A stretch of 64,000 bases of DNA from positions 496,001 to 560,000 of the forward strand of contig JAKMXF010000177.1 in the NCBI GenBank assembly GCA_024704765.1. The letters are read 5' to 3'. Source of the DNA: Oopsacas minuta (Eukaryota > Porifera > Hexactinellida > Lyssacinosida > Leucopsacidae). Positions 9,706 to 21,473 of this stretch are shown in pieces. The position numbers were made by a program, and so were the translations under genes. Every line of letters starts with the position of its first letter. Within the stretch, counting starts at the first letter, position 1. Below the pieces are notes generated by a model, which ran no database searches, was not told the DNA's origin, and was given only the letters and a program-made list of their open reading frames with translations.

Positions 9706-12611
9706 ATTGCTCTTTTACATCGAAACAACTAATCACTTCTATTTCATTTATTATTTTTATTATTATTATTATTATTTATTTTATCATATCATGCTCTTTT
9801 AGGATTTATATTTAATTTCTACCAAACTATCATCATTGCTTGACTCTCCGTGAGGGTTTATGTAACTAGTCGTTCCTATTAATAATTATATTTATACAAT
9901 CTTAGTTATGACCATGTAGAATAAATTACTTGTTTTTCAATCCGGATTTCTTCGTAATCTGGGACGGTGAGCGGTATTTATTTTATTTTTTGGCTAGTTA
10001 ATGTGTAAATAAGATGACCCTTCAATTATCTCATCACATACTTTCTGGGGGATGAAGATATTTAATTACTTTACATTGTCTAGTTAATGTAAGGTGGTGG
10101 TTAGGTGACCACTCTGGTTTGGGAGGTGCCCCGGTTTGCGAGCTTCCACTATACGTGTTTTATGAGTGGGGCATTCCTTGTCAATTCACCAACGAAAAAT
10201 ACACCCCTCCAGAATGGTTTTGATTTTGGAAGATTCAGACCTCTCTATGATAAAAGATTGAACTTAAATTTTAGTCAAGAATACCTCAAGGAAGCTATAA
10301 TGTTACATTTGAAAATTTCTACTTTTTCCTATTTAATATCCCTTTCTCGTCACGAAACCGAAGGAATAATGCGAATACTTTAATAACTAAATACTATATG
10401 TTTTATTTTTTGACTTTCTGTGTATAATCCATTGCGTATAGTTCGATTTCATCATCAGATAAGCTCTAAACTGACTGAATACTGGTGAAATATTGCTTTA
10501 AAAGAAAATTACGGACTGTTTCAGTCCAAAAATTATTTGACATGAAAATAAAATCTTTCTAGCTTTAGTGGTCTCTAACTTACACAATGCATACCAAATG
10601 AATTGATGTATGATATATATTAAAACTGGAAGGGTGTTTTTTTGTTATTGTTCGATTCGAACCTTTTTAGAGTTTCTTGATCAGTCTTTTAGTTTAGAAG
10701 CTATAATAAGTCAAATTTGTCGACATGGTGACAGGCGACACTATAAGGCCACAGGTCCCCAAATGCGATTTTTTCCGAATGTCATTATTTGCGATAGATT
10801 ACCAATCCATTAGCTATTTTCATGGTTACTATAGCTATATGGTGTCGGACGAGGAGAGGATATTAACATAGAGAACTAAGTCCAAATTTTCAAAATGTAA
10901 TATTATAGCTCCTTAAGGTTTTCTTGGCTAAAAATTTCAGTTTGATCTTATATCATAGAGAGGTTTGAATCTTCCAAAAATAGATTTAAACCTTTCTCTA
11001 TGATATAAGATTAAACTGAAAAAACTATTCTGGAGAGATATATTTTTTCGATCTGTGAACTGACGTGGAATGCCTCACCCATAAATTTTACGTTAAGTAC
11101 GAGCCTTGGCTCGTCGCTTCCCAGGTGAACTCGGCGTTTTATACCTCGAGGTATGCTATAGCCCTACTACAAGTCTACAACTCAACGGCGCCTTTTGTGT
11201 TATAATTATGTAGATAGTTTAATATTTGGGCAAATTCATTATATTTATACAACAAATATTATACCTGAGAATCTTGAAAATACTAATTAGCGATTCAATA
11301 TCCTAGACTCCCCGATAGAACTGTTGAGAGCAAATCTCTAAAATTCTTTTTGCAATTCATCGATATGTTTACTTTTAACTCATAAAACAGATAATGTTGA
11401 TTTGAATCATATTTTCTTATAATAGTAGTCCATTATAATTAGACATGGAGCCTTGACATTTTAGATAAAAAGCAAGTTTTGGTTTCAAAAGCTTCTAATA
11501 CATGTCTAATTCATATCAAATTTTTTTAACTAGCTGATTCGTACTCAGCATAAAATTTCCAGAAATTGATGTTGAGTACGAATCTTGTGGTTAAAACTTT
11601 ATCCGATACGATTTGAAGACTTTACAGTTTGGGGATGTGCCAGCGAATAGCTGACCCGCCGTATTTGAAACTGCCAGAAAATCAAGTTTCCCTATTGTTG
11701 AATTCTGTTGAATGTTTGATTTTCATTTCTTATCAACTTTTCTCTTTCTTTATTTCCCTCAAGTAGTGAGTGACCGAAACCGAAATTAGGTCGAAATTCC
11801 AATATCCCAACGGGTTTCTCTAAACCGTATTTCGGCCACAATTAGGAGAGAATAAATATTATTTATATTTTCATCATCACTTAACAAAATCAAGTTTCTT
11901 TTCGGATTCTTAGAGCTTTGATAATTTTCTAAATTACAACATTTGCAAATAACAAATTTCTTATCAATTCCATTGGTTCAGAAGATTTGCATAAGTGAAT
12001 AACGTTTACTGGACATACTATATACGTATTTATAGCAATTTTGTCAATTCGTTGATTTTGCAAATTTGACAATAAAACTGTCGATTTTGTAAAATGGTAA
12101 AAAATCCGAACCTCTCTATTGGGTCCTGTACGTAACTAATCAACATAAAGCAGATCCCCACACATCTATAGGCCTCTAAAATGCCCTAACAAATTTCAAA
12201 TACAAATTTCAGAGACACTGGTTCTATCTATAGAGTCCTACAATAAGAGAATCTTAGATGTTGCATGTTGATTTTAACATTCGACAAAATCCACCTAATA
12301 TATATATATTGCTAATTAAGAATCTGACTATCACAGATGATTATAATTTATACATACCTTTCCAAGAATCATGTTTGTACAAAGGCTGTTATATCCCATC
12401 CCAATTGAATGACTATGTACTTTGTGTGTATTTAATCTTTCTTTATCACTTCTGATAAGTATTATTTCTTTCTCAGTAGTATTAAAGTATTAGTATGATT
12501 TCGGTTACACGACTGTTGCCGAAATTCGCATTAATCAATCTATAGTATAATCAAGGTTATATATTGAATTGAGTATAAGAATATTTTGTTCCAATTTAGA
12601 ATTATATTGAG
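9706..12611. other. 2.9 kb gene-free, repeat-rich interval
   Basis: It holds a (TTA)n microsatellite at about 9741-9780, the fold-back repeat listed separately, and a GC-rich patch at about 11097-11160 with the perfect hairpin CGAGCCAAGGCTCG. That patch is shared in reverse orientation with 56625-56690. The rest is AT-rich with no supported coding frame. Confidence 0.5.
10140..11095. repeat. Fold-back (inverted) repeat
   Basis: The left arm (about 10140-10290) and right arm (about 10935-11095) are reverse-complementary over roughly 150 bp; both include GGGCATTCC/GGAATGCC and CTCCAGAAT/ATTCTGGAG blocks. Inside the right arm, 10935-11024 is itself a near-perfect palindrome with arms of about 38-40 bp around the core TATCATAGAGAGG. 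The open frame that begins in the left arm (10105-10383) is explained by this repeat and is not called as a gene. Confidence 0.65.
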
Positions 12612-13988
12612 TTAAGCATTATTATATAGAACTGGAATGTTGAGGTTATTGATAAGATTGCTGATTCTTTGTAATGGCTGATTTGGATAGTGTTTGAAAT
12701 GGTTGTAATATGGAATCCATACATTCTCATTAACACCATTCCTAATCCCTAACCTGTCTCTAACATTCCCTTCTGCCTCATTCATCCAGTAATAGAGTGA
12801 CATCATACGAGGACACTTGGACAGCTGTCTCAGAGTACAGACACTCATCAGACACTCTGTATTCTCATCTCTCTCTGTTTGCAGTACTCTTAAGCTAGAG
12901 AGGGAGTGAGAGAGGAAGTAGTAGAGTTCTGTAGTATTCCCAACACGTAATATCTCCAGCATGTGTACAGAAGCTACTAAAGCTATATTATTGTGAGTAG
13001 AGTAGTGTTGAGGTTGTAGAGAGTTTATGAGAGATGTCACAGCTGTTAGAATATTGTGAGTTGGTTTACCTGTAGCATATCCTACTGTAGAGTCTATGTA
13101 GAGGATATTGTAGGAGGTAAGTAAACTGTTTGAGTTTAGAGAGATTGGAATATTAATGAACAGCTGTTGTAACATCTTAATTGTATTATCTCGGCTAATT
13201 CTGCTGACTGTGGGGAAAGGAGGCAAGGGAGTTGAGGTTGTGTGAGGTGGAGGAGGTCTAGGTGTGGTCGAGATTACTGGGACAGGAGTTGGTGCTGAAG
13301 TAGTAGGTGTTGTAGTGGTAGGCGTTGTAGTGGTAGGTGTAGTAGTAGTAGGTGTTGTAGTGGTAGGCGTTGTAGTTGTAGGTGTTGTAGTGGTAGGTGT
13401 TGTAGTGGTAGGTGTTGTAGTGGTAGGCGTTGTAGTTGTAGGTGTTGTAGTGGTAGGTGTTGTAGTTGTAGGTGTTGTTGTTTGCTTGGTACTGGTAACC
13501 TTTATAGTTACCTGTCTTGTTGTAGTTCTGCAATGATAATGATTCTTGTGATGTCCTCTGCAACGTTTCAGAAAGGAATATTCATTTCCTTCCTCTTCTT
13601 CTTCATCTTGTGATGATTTGACCTCTCTGGTGTTTATTTTCTTAATTTCGCAATTGGAGAATGGAAATGCTAATTCTTTCAAATTCTGACTTATGAATTC
13701 TTCAATCTGATCAGCTGTATTCTGTTGTATAATTATGGAGAATGGTCCATCCTTTCCAAACACATCCTTCATTATACTAACCTGACCATCTCCTAGCCAC
13801 AGTAAGAGAGGAGCATCTTCATCGCGAGGACTGAGTGTCGGTATGTACCAGTAGAAGAGAGAGGAATTATCAGAGCTCAGAGGATATAATCCACTCTCAG
13901 TACGAGATAGCACATATTCAACATCTCTTCTAATATTAACACTGTGTGCTACAGTGATTATACATATGATTAGCCACACAAATAGCAT
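12612..13988 (-). CDS. Secreted S10 carboxypeptidase-like pseudoenzyme with mucin-like stalk
   Basis: An intronless 458-residue protein. A signal peptide (about 1-16, ending VAHS) is followed by a block that resembles the N-terminus of serine carboxypeptidases (family S10): [25 protein letters not shown], then GKDGPFSI. The oxyanion GGPG motif is replaced by GDGQVS. An acidic, then His-rich, then Thr/Pro stalk (about 12 TTTTP units, residues about 165-240) interrupts the fold. The S10 fold then resumes with [16 protein letters not shown]; the GESYAG nucleophile box is replaced by VASVHM. The protein ends at IPVLYNNA, just where S10 enzymes continue with the catalytic Asp and then His. It is therefore probably non-enzymatic. 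Its outer blocks are almost identical to those of the gene at 20013-21473. Role unknown; an extracellular binding protein is my inference. Confidence 0.78.
   Translation of the reverse strand: MLFVWLIICIITVAHSVNIRRDVEYVLSRTESGLYPLSSDNSSLFYWYIPTLSPRDEDAPLLLWLGDGQVSIMKDVFGKDGPFSIIIQQNTADQIEEFISQNLKELAFPFSNCEIKKINTREVKSSQDEEEEEGNEYSFLKRCRGHHKNHYHCRTTTRQVTIKVTSTKQTTTPTTTTPTTTTPTTTTPTTTTPTTTTPTTTTPTTTTPTTTTPTTTTPTTTTPTTTTPTTSAPTPVPVISTTPRPPPPHTTSTPLPPFPTVSRISRDNTIKMLQQLFINIPISLNSNSLLTSYNILYIDSTVGYATGKPTHNILTAVTSLINSLQPQHYSTHNNIALVASVHMLEILRVGNTTELYYFLSHSLSSLRVLQTERDENTECLMSVCTLRQLSKCPRMMSLYYWMNEAEGNVRDRLGIRNGVNENVWIPYYNHFKHYPNQPLQRISNLINNLNIPVLYNNA
13275..13490 (-). repeat. 15-bp coding minisatellite (TTTTP repeats)
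   Basis: About 12-14 copies of a 15-bp unit (plus strand GTAGTGGTAGGTGTT with small variants) encode the Thr/Pro stalk. Such dense Thr clusters are typical O-glycosylation targets. The 15-bp period keeps all frames open, which explains the long antisense frame VVVVG. Confidence 0.9.
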
Positions 13989-15381
13989 TATTTAATTCTA
14001 CAGATCTCCAATACGTTATCAAGGAGCTCTCTTCAAATGCTTTATATACACATCTCGTCAGGAGTTATATGGGTGCTGTACTTACTCTAATGTATAGTTT
14101 TTAGCAATGGAAATGGTGAGCTATTTCGTTCTTTTACTCTATTTGGCGTAGACAATTTCAAAGAAATTCTGTTTCCTCTGTGTAGCGCCATCTGCCATAT
14201 CCTTAAACCCTTAACCCTATCTGGATTGTAAGTAGTCCATTCAGTCTGCATGCATGTAATTACGTGGCAAATGTATGCGTATTGTATTGTTTTGATAATA
14301 AATTACATTAATTAGTAGTCAATTTCCACAAAGCGACAATAGTGAAATGTATTGTAAGAAGATTCAGTTTGTTAGTTTCAATTTCCCTTTTTGCATTTTG
14401 TGCATATAGTGCGCTAGTATAGGGAGATGGCGAAACGACATGTCTAGCTGTCCGATAAATGATAATTGGTATCATATACATATTGGGTCGGATATTTGCA
14501 CCATGATTTTTTTTTTTAACATATATCCTTGTAAAATTCAAAAGCATGCTAGAGATTTGATTTCAACTTGTTGTAAGGGTAATTGGGCGCGTAGAGTCCG
14601 ATTGTTAGAGTTTCAGAGCCTGAAAGTTACAAATTCACAGATTAACCATAAGATTTCACAACTTTTTGCCACTAATTCAAAATGTTTCGAGAGAGTTCAT
14701 TTCAGATGTCGCTATAAATCCCGGGGTAATCCGTAATCGAGTATGTAGATTACATTTTGATAATTTAAACCTACATCTAAATGATTTATCACATGATTAA
14801 TCAAATTTTCATACTTATAGGTATCTATTTCAAAATGTTACTGGAAATTTCGTTGGCCTAATCCGGTGTTGGGTTCCAATTTTGACATTTCAAATGTACA
14901 TACCTTGTAGCTATGATAATCATATTCTCACAACTTGAACTTACACTTCGACTGATATTAACAATTATGTTTGAACAACTTATGATTTGTCCAATGGTGA
15001 TAAGAACATGACCCAGAACCCCGAGCTGCATTCCATTCTGTCGGCTGAACAATTTTCTTATAAAATGTGATATAGCAGATTCTAATACACAGTGATCAGA
15101 ATTAATTAAGATTACAGAACTTAGAAGTCAGGTCCCGGCCTGGTATAAAAAGAGGTGCTTAAGTAATACATTCATAACACCTTTGAGAATTTTCACTATT
15201 CGAGTCCCGATTACCTAAGATAACTAAACTGTCAAATTCCCCACAACTTGAAACTTTGATTCACAAATGAATCTAATGATATATATAATATGAGACTATG
15301 CAAATTCCAGACCTTAGTTAAGATTTATTCTACCTAATTAATCACAAATATTTATTACACGTTAATTCAATAAGTCTAGAA
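13989..15381. other. Intergenic, contains a satellite-like block
   Basis: No supported gene. The middle (14405-14890) is the tandem repeat listed separately. Short frames here have no recognisable domain. Confidence 0.5.
14405..14890 (+). repeat. Satellite-like tandem repeat, copy A
   Basis: Units of roughly 140-160 bp recur, each with the text TTCAAAAGCATGCTAGAGAT, a TAAGGGTAATTGGG-like part, a CCTGAAAGTTACAAATTC-like part and CACAACTTTTTGCC. The same family forms the larger array at 18420-19100; the unit order and the leading GGGAGATG head are shared. Confidence 0.7.
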
Positions 15382-16716
15382 ATGGCAGAATGTTGTGAAG
15401 GTAAGAATATTCAGGCTACAGACCTCGGAAATATGAAAATAGATAATTTTGATGAAAGTTGTATATTAACTCTTAAACAAAAGATTAACCAAACCAAAGC
15501 TGATGTGAATTTGAGATTTGCTGATATCCACAACCTTCTTAACATCAAAGAGAATTCAATTATTACAAAAATAAATGAATTGTGTGAACAATTCGAGACG
15601 AGATTTGAGTTAAATTGCCAAGAATTGAAACAGTTACAAAGAGCTAGAGAGGAGAGTATTCAAATAGTTAATTTGAATACTTTAAGTGGCTCTTTAGAAG
15701 AAGTACTATCAACCATCGATTCTAATATAAATGAGATAAATAAGAGCGTCATAGTTCCTTCAGAAGTTAAAGTTTTGTGGCGAGATGAAGGACTTATTGA
15801 TTTGATTGATAATCTTTGTTCTATCCAAAAGATTGAACCTGTGACTAAGCCAGACTACGAGCAGAGGAAGAAACCATTCTGGTCTGGATGTAACAGGGGG
15901 ACAGGTACTGGTGAAATAGGAACAAGTGACATATTCAGATATGGTCTGGGATTGGATGTTGACAGGGATAAACGCGTCTACATTAGTGATCTCTGGAACC
16001 ATAGGATACTCGTATTCTCCAATGAGGGTGTGTATGAGAGAGAGATTGGTAGAGATATCCTCAGCAAGCCATACTCCGTCCATGTAAATAATGATTTTGT
16101 TTATGTAACTGAATGGGGAAATGATTGCGTTACAGAATTCAATTTGTTGGGTAATAAAATGCAGAGAGTTGGTACACATGGTAACTCACACGGGAAGTTT
16201 AACCGGCCTGCAGGTATCACAACAGATGAACGTAATGTTGTATATGTGTGTGATCGTAACAATAACCGCGTGCAGAAGTTTAACAAGCAGCTAGAATGGG
16301 TGGAAACTGTTCGACATCAGTTAATGCAAGATCCTTCAGATGTTAAAGTAAAGAATAGAGAGATATTCGTACTGGCTACCTCTAAATCGAGCAAATCTTG
16401 GTTCTTTGACTGCTGTAATACTATATTTGTGTTATCTATTGAAGATGGAGAACTATTGAGGACAATATCTAGTAAGCATGTGACTAGTGGTCGCTTCTTC
16501 TGTTTAGATAACAGCAATAATATTCTTATTAGTGACAGTCAGGTGGGTTGTGTAGTGGTGTTGTCACAAGAAGGAGAACTAGTAGCAGTGCTAGGAGACG
16601 AGGTAGAGGAGGTAACTGGTAGATCTTATTGTTACCAATCTAAAGGAATAGCATTTAATCAAGATGTTATCGTCAATGTTTGTGACAAGAATATTAACTG
16701 CCTGCTAATGTTTTGA
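15382..16716 (+). CDS. Coiled-coil/NHL-repeat protein
   Basis: An intronless 444-residue protein starting MAECCEGK. Residues about 25-150 are a helical coiled coil (for example ELCEQFETRFELNCQELKQL). From about 175 on there are NHL repeats: RVYISDLWNHRILVFSNEG, KFNRPAGITTDERNVVYVC followed by DRNNNRVQKF, and NNILISDSQVGCVVVLSQEG. This is the TRIM-NHL layout without a RING or B-box, so a direct ubiquitin-ligase role is not shown. A close relative is at 53135-54454, and a shorter one at 1363-3207. The start codon context (AAATGG) is good. Confidence 0.85.
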   Translation: MAECCEGKNIQATDLGNMKIDNFDESCILTLKQKINQTKADVNLRFADIHNLLNIKENSIITKINELCEQFETRFELNCQELKQLQRAREESIQIVNLNTLSGSLEEVLSTIDSNINEINKSVIVPSEVKVLWRDEGLIDLIDNLCSIQKIEPVTKPDYEQRKKPFWSGCNRGTGTGEIGTSDIFRYGLGLDVDRDKRVYISDLWNHRILVFSNEGVYEREIGRDILSKPYSVHVNNDFVYVTEWGNDCVTEFNLLGNKMQRVGTHGNSHGKFNRPAGITTDERNVVYVCDRNNNRVQKFNKQLEWVETVRHQLMQDPSDVKVKNREIFVLATSKSSKSWFFDCCNTIFVLSIEDGELLRTISSKHVTSGRFFCLDNSNNILISDSQVGCVVVLSQEGELVAVLGDEVEEVTGRSYCYQSKGIAFNQDVIVNVCDKNINCLLMF

Positions 16717-19700
16717 GTAGTTTGTAATACAGCATGTAGTATATTTACGTATATTGTTTTGTAATATTATATACGTTTTGATTTTAACAGGAAGGTATGG
16801 AGTGGAGTATCCCAATAACGGATACATTGAGGGTTGGCTCAATTCGTTCTAGAGAGATGTCCACTTCTCTGATGTTGATAAGAATTACCTACATGTACAA
16901 GTACATTGGTGTTCGCCATTTTGCAATTCGCCTAATAGCAATGTTATTCAGAGTCTTAGAATCCATTTTGTATTTGAATGGCTTCCTCTAATAGCAAGTT
17001 TGCTTTTGAGCAAGCAAACTCCACTGATAGTAATTTGATTTCGTTTCACGAACTTGTCCGTTGTAGAGGTGTTATCTGCTTTTCGGATTATCCGTTTTGG
17101 GAGACTTCACCGTTGTACTGTACACAATCCTTTACTCCCCTGAATGCGGCCAAATATTTTGTGATTGTTTAGAGTTTAATTCAATCCAAAAAATATTAGT
17201 CATAAATTCAAAAGAAATTTCATGATTTCTAATATTGTTGTATGACGAGTATTTTATTATAGAATTTGGCCTCTAGAGCCAGCCGATAGGTTGCAGAACA
17301 CCACTATAGTCAATTCTGTAAATTATCATCAAAATATATATAGGATACTGCCAAAAAGCACTAAGTTGCGATAATTATCACCTTATCAGGTATGTATGTA
17401 GGTAATTTATGTCTATCTAAGAAAGCCATGGCCTGCTTAATTAAAGTATTAGTATACGTGTATGTCCCCGAGGATGCCTGAAGAAGAAGGCCAGCTTTAT
17501 TATTCTCATTTTGGAGATACAAAGCCTATTATTAATTGCGAATTTGATTTTCTTAAGGAATTATGTAATTTTTATTTCAATAAGCTAATTTTGAACTTTT
17601 TGACAAATTTCTAGCTCACGTAAACTAAACGTAATGAAGGAAGGCCGTTGAATTTATTAACTGGATAATTGATTCATATCTACTCTAAGTTAGTCAAATT
17701 TACAATTAATAAGAGTTATAAAAGGTTTATTTTTTTCCAAAATGAGAAGAATAAACTGATCTTATTTCTCGTATATTTTCAATCTAGAATCCTAGATCTT
17801 TCCGTCCTGTACCCTTGTTACAACTTACAAGCTATGAGCTATTAATCATAATGAACATTGAATATCTTAAGAATTACTAGTATGGTTTGCTCGTTCTCCC
17901 CGACACATATATTGTGTCCTTGATTGGAATTAATCAATACTGATAAGGTTATTAAGTTAGTAACTGCTAAACAATATGTTACTTCTTTGAAGGCTGTTTT
18001 ACCTTGGCTTATCTAATGTCATTTCATGGACTGAAATCTATTGACAACTGACATGCCTGACTCTGTGACTTCTTGTCAAATTCCACTGGTATGATTCGCG
18101 AAGTTTCGTCGAATGAAATTCATTTACAGAAATTTGGTAGAAATTTTGCTCTAATGCAATATTCGTCGGACAGAAATTATCGAAAACGGAAAAATTGGTC
18201 AAGTTGAACCTAATAATCCAAATTCTCTGTCTAAGTTGAGTTGCATTGTAATATACTCTTTATGTTTCAAAAGTAGGCACTAGCTAAAACTTTGAACCAA
18301 TAAGGCATTCTACGAATATTCCCTTTAACTTACATCTACGAATCTTCGTCAGCCCATTTAATTGGTACAGTAGGGGAATTTTGAAATATATTGGCCTAAT
18401 GTGATTTTAGTGCAGCTCCCATAGGGAGATGCCCTAATCTAATGACATGGGCGATGTGCGATGTCCGTACGTCCATTTGTCTCCGCTGCCGTGCGAATTC
18501 TAGCAGTCAGTTTAACATTAAAATTGGTATACATATGCATTTATGGTCGGTATTATTTTTTTCTAAAATGAATATTTCACACCTTTCTATGTAAAATTCA
18601 AAAGCAAACCAGAGATCTGTTTCAACATGTTGTCAGGGGTAATTGGGTGTGTAGAGTCCGAATTTGAGATTTTCAGAGTCTGAAAGTTACAAATTCAAAG
18701 ATTTATCACATGATTAATCATATTTTCACAACTTTTTGCAAATATTTCTGTAATGATGCTAGTGATTTCGTTTCACCTGCTAGTTAGTGGTAATCGAGTA
18801 TGTGGAATTGTAGATATCAAATTCCACATTCTCAAATCTATATCCACATGATTTATCATATGATTAATCAAATTTCGCAACTTTTTGCATATTAATTATT
18901 GAAAAGGATGTAGCGCTTTCTTTTTAACTGTTACTAAGGGGTAATCCAGCATGTAGATACGAATTTTGAAATGTTTGCATCTCTCACTCAATAATGAATC
19001 GTATGAATAATTATATTTTCACATCTTTTTGTACATAATTCAAATGGATGCTAGAGATTTTGTTTCAATAGTTAGACAGAGGGTAATTGTAGGATTATTG
19101 TTCGGAATTTTATCCATAGGATTTGAGGATAGAACATGAAGTACATTAGAGGACGAATAATACTGAATATCCTGAAATATTTATCATATCCAGGAGCCCA
19201 AAATCAGTCGAGTCCGGTGCATTGCGGCATTTACACGGGGGGTTAGGAAGGGCGTGTCCCCTCTGAAAAGAACACAACCAAATAATTTTCACGGCGTTTT
19301 TGGAACTACAAATATTTGTGACGTAGACTAACGTAAATACGTAGATACAGTTTATAAGGATTTATCTTAATTAATTTACTAATTAACAGAGTTTATACTA
19401 CTTTCAATTTCTGAGATTATTTATCTTTCACTCTAACTAATAACTTACAATATCAACCTCTGTATCAATGGATTGACGTGTGTTGTGATCTTTTAATTGA
19501 GTTTTTTACTGAATTATGACCTGTAAGTAATCAGAATATTCTAACCCTGACCTAACCCTAAGATTCCTTAGATACCGCCTATCTATTATCATAATCAGCT
19601 GATAACATTCTTAACCATTTACGGTTAGGCTTGCATATTAATTGGCTATTATATCTACTACGGGATTTCTCCATAAAATATTTTGGTTCGGATGATCTCA

Positions 19701-20012
19701 TCGAGTATAGATTCAAATCACTTTATAATTTATGATTCTGCTCAGAATCCTTAATATATATTATTAGTATGATGTGTGACCTTGTCTCGGCTGGTCACAC
19801 TATTACTCAATTAATTCTAATGTTTCTCTCAGAATTAGTATTGTAATTATTATATTACTTTATTTGCCAGTTCTTCGATAATTTTCAACAGAACTATTAC
19901 CTCAACTAAAGATCCCTGTCCACTATATATATATTCCACGAGTTGAGGCCATACAGTACATATCACATATATATATTTATTGTAACGAATTTAATCACAT
20001 ATAATATATACA
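16717..20012. other. 3.3 kb gene-free interval with satellite array
   Basis: AT-rich, with no frame that I can support. The 60-odd codon frames at 16797-17172 have no domain features. The satellite-like array is listed separately. Just upstream of the next gene (19925-20010) there are repeated TATATA runs that could include a promoter, but no specific element can be defended. Confidence 0.5.
18420..19100 (+). repeat. Satellite-like tandem repeat, copy B
   Basis: About four units of roughly 150 bp, each with a CACAACTTTTTGCA block, an ATGCTAGAGATTTCGTTTCA-like block, a GGGGTAATCGAGTATGTAGA-like block and an ATTTATCACATGATTAATCA block. The head (CCCATAGGGAGATGCC, then GTCCGTACGTCC) is also present near 44885-44950 without the array, which suggests a dispersed transposon whose internal part has expanded. 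Confidence 0.75.
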
Positions 20013-21473
20013 ATGTTGGTTACTGAGGCTTTTTGTGTTATTTACTTAATCATATGTATAATCACTGTAGCACACAGTGTTAATATTAGAAGAGATGTTG
20101 AATATGTGCTATCTCGTACTGAGAGTGGGTTCTATCCTCTGAGCTCTGATAATTCCTCTCTCTTCTACTGGTACATACCGACACTCAGTCCTCGCGATGA
20201 AGATGCTCCTCTCTTACTGTGGCTAGGAGATGGTCAGGTTAGTATAATGAAGGATGTGTTTGGAAAGGATGGACCATTCTCCATAATTATACAACAGGAT
20301 ACAGCTGATCAGATAAATAAAGCCTTAGATTTGATAGAATCATCTGAAACCTTTCAGTTTAACGACATTTCATTTGGATTCCCTAACTGTTTGAAGAATA
20401 CTGAATCTAGCGTAGTTAATAGGAAATACAACTCCGGTCACAATATAGAAACAGATGTTAGAGTGAGGGAGGATAGGAGCCACAGCTCTAGTCCTCAGAA
20501 TAGCCGCAAGCACCATCATCATCTACACAGACCTGAATCCAATAACAACTCAACTAATAAACACAAACATAGGACACATGTCCATCACCACGGTTATTTC
20601 CCCGGACCTCCTGGACTGAGAGGACCCCCGGGTCCTCCAGGTCCTCCAGGAGATTCCTCCGGTATTCCAGGTCCTCAGGGTCCAGCAGGTATTCCTGCTA
20701 TCCAAGGACCTCCTGGGCCAGCTGGTAATAACGGTGTTGATGGAATTCCAGGGGATATCGGTCCACCTGGAATAGGCGTGCCTGGTTCTCCAGGAGTATC
20801 CGGAGCACCAGGACTCCCAGGTCCACCTGGAGCTACTGGTCTCCCTGGTCCTCCAGGAACTCTTGAAACAACACAAGAGCCTGTTTTCTCTGCAACCACG
20901 CCTTTACCTCCTCCCTCTCCAGAACCTGCAGCTAGTGATATAAACGATAGAAATAGGAGAGACAGTTTTATATATTTACACGATATTCTGACTAATATTC
21001 CAATCTCTCTAAACTCAAACAGTTTACTTACCTCCTACAATATCCTCTACATAGACTCTACAGTAGGATATGCTACAGGTAAACCAACTCACAATATTCT
21101 AACAGCTGTGACATCTCTCATAAACTCTCTACAACCTCAATACTACTCTGCTCACAATAATATAGCTTTAGTAGCTTCTGTACACATGCTGGAGATATTA
21201 CGTGTTAGGAATACTACAGAACTCTACTACTTCCTCTCTCACTCCCTCTCTAGCTTAAGAGTACTGCAAACAGAGAGAGATGAGGATACAGAGTGTCTGA
21301 TGAGTGTTTGTACTCTGAGACAGCTGTCCAAGTGTCCTCGTATGATGTCACTCTATTACTGGATGAATGAGTCAGAAGGGAATGTTAGAGACAGGCTAGG
21401 GATTAGGAATGTTGTAGTTGACAAGAATCAATGGATTCCTTATGACAACCAATTCACTCAATTATTTAATTAA
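20013..21473 (+). CDS. Secreted S10 carboxypeptidase-like pseudoenzyme with collagen stalk
   Basis: An intronless 486-residue paralogue, inverted relative to 12612-13988. A signal peptide ends VAHS, and the S10-like N-terminal block follows ([20 protein letters not shown]; the oxyanion motif is again GDGQVS). The stalk starts with a His-rich patch ([21 protein letters not shown]) and then about 28 Gly-X-Y collagen triplets (20600-20865) with three short interruptions. A Pro-rich link ([11 protein letters not shown]) leads back to the S10-like C-terminal block ([22 protein letters not shown] in place of GESYAG). It ends soon after WIPYDNQF, before the region that carries the S10 catalytic Asp and His. 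The collagen part predicts trimerisation; the Cys residues in the C-terminal block ([14 protein letters not shown]) fit an extracellular domain. Function unknown. Confidence 0.8.
   Translation: MLVTEAFCVIYLIICIITVAHSVNIRRDVEYVLSRTESGFYPLSSDNSSLFYWYIPTLSPRDEDAPLLLWLGDGQVSIMKDVFGKDGPFSIIIQQDTADQINKALDLIESSETFQFNDISFGFPNCLKNTESSVVNRKYNSGHNIETDVRVREDRSHSSSPQNSRKHHHHLHRPESNNNSTNKHKHRTHVHHHGYFPGPPGLRGPPGPPGPPGDSSGIPGPQGPAGIPAIQGPPGPAGNNGVDGIPGDIGPPGIGVPGSPGVSGAPGLPGPPGATGLPGPPGTLETTQEPVFSATTPLPPPSPEPAASDINDRNRRDSFIYLHDILTNIPISLNSNSLLTSYNILYIDSTVGYATGKPTHNILTAVTSLINSLQPQYYSAHNNIALVASVHMLEILRVRNTTELYYFLSHSLSSLRVLQTERDEDTECLMSVCTLRQLSKCPRMMSLYYWMNESEGNVRDRLGIRNVVVDKNQWIPYDNQFTQLFN

Noticed and set aside
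13264-13563. Open frames on both strands over the TTTTP repeat (VVVVG and NTYHYN types)
   Set aside because: Products of the 15-bp minisatellite; the frame with signal peptide and S10-like ends is the real one.
20550-20899. Antisense frames across the collagen region
   Set aside because: Shadow frames of Gly-X-Y coding DNA.
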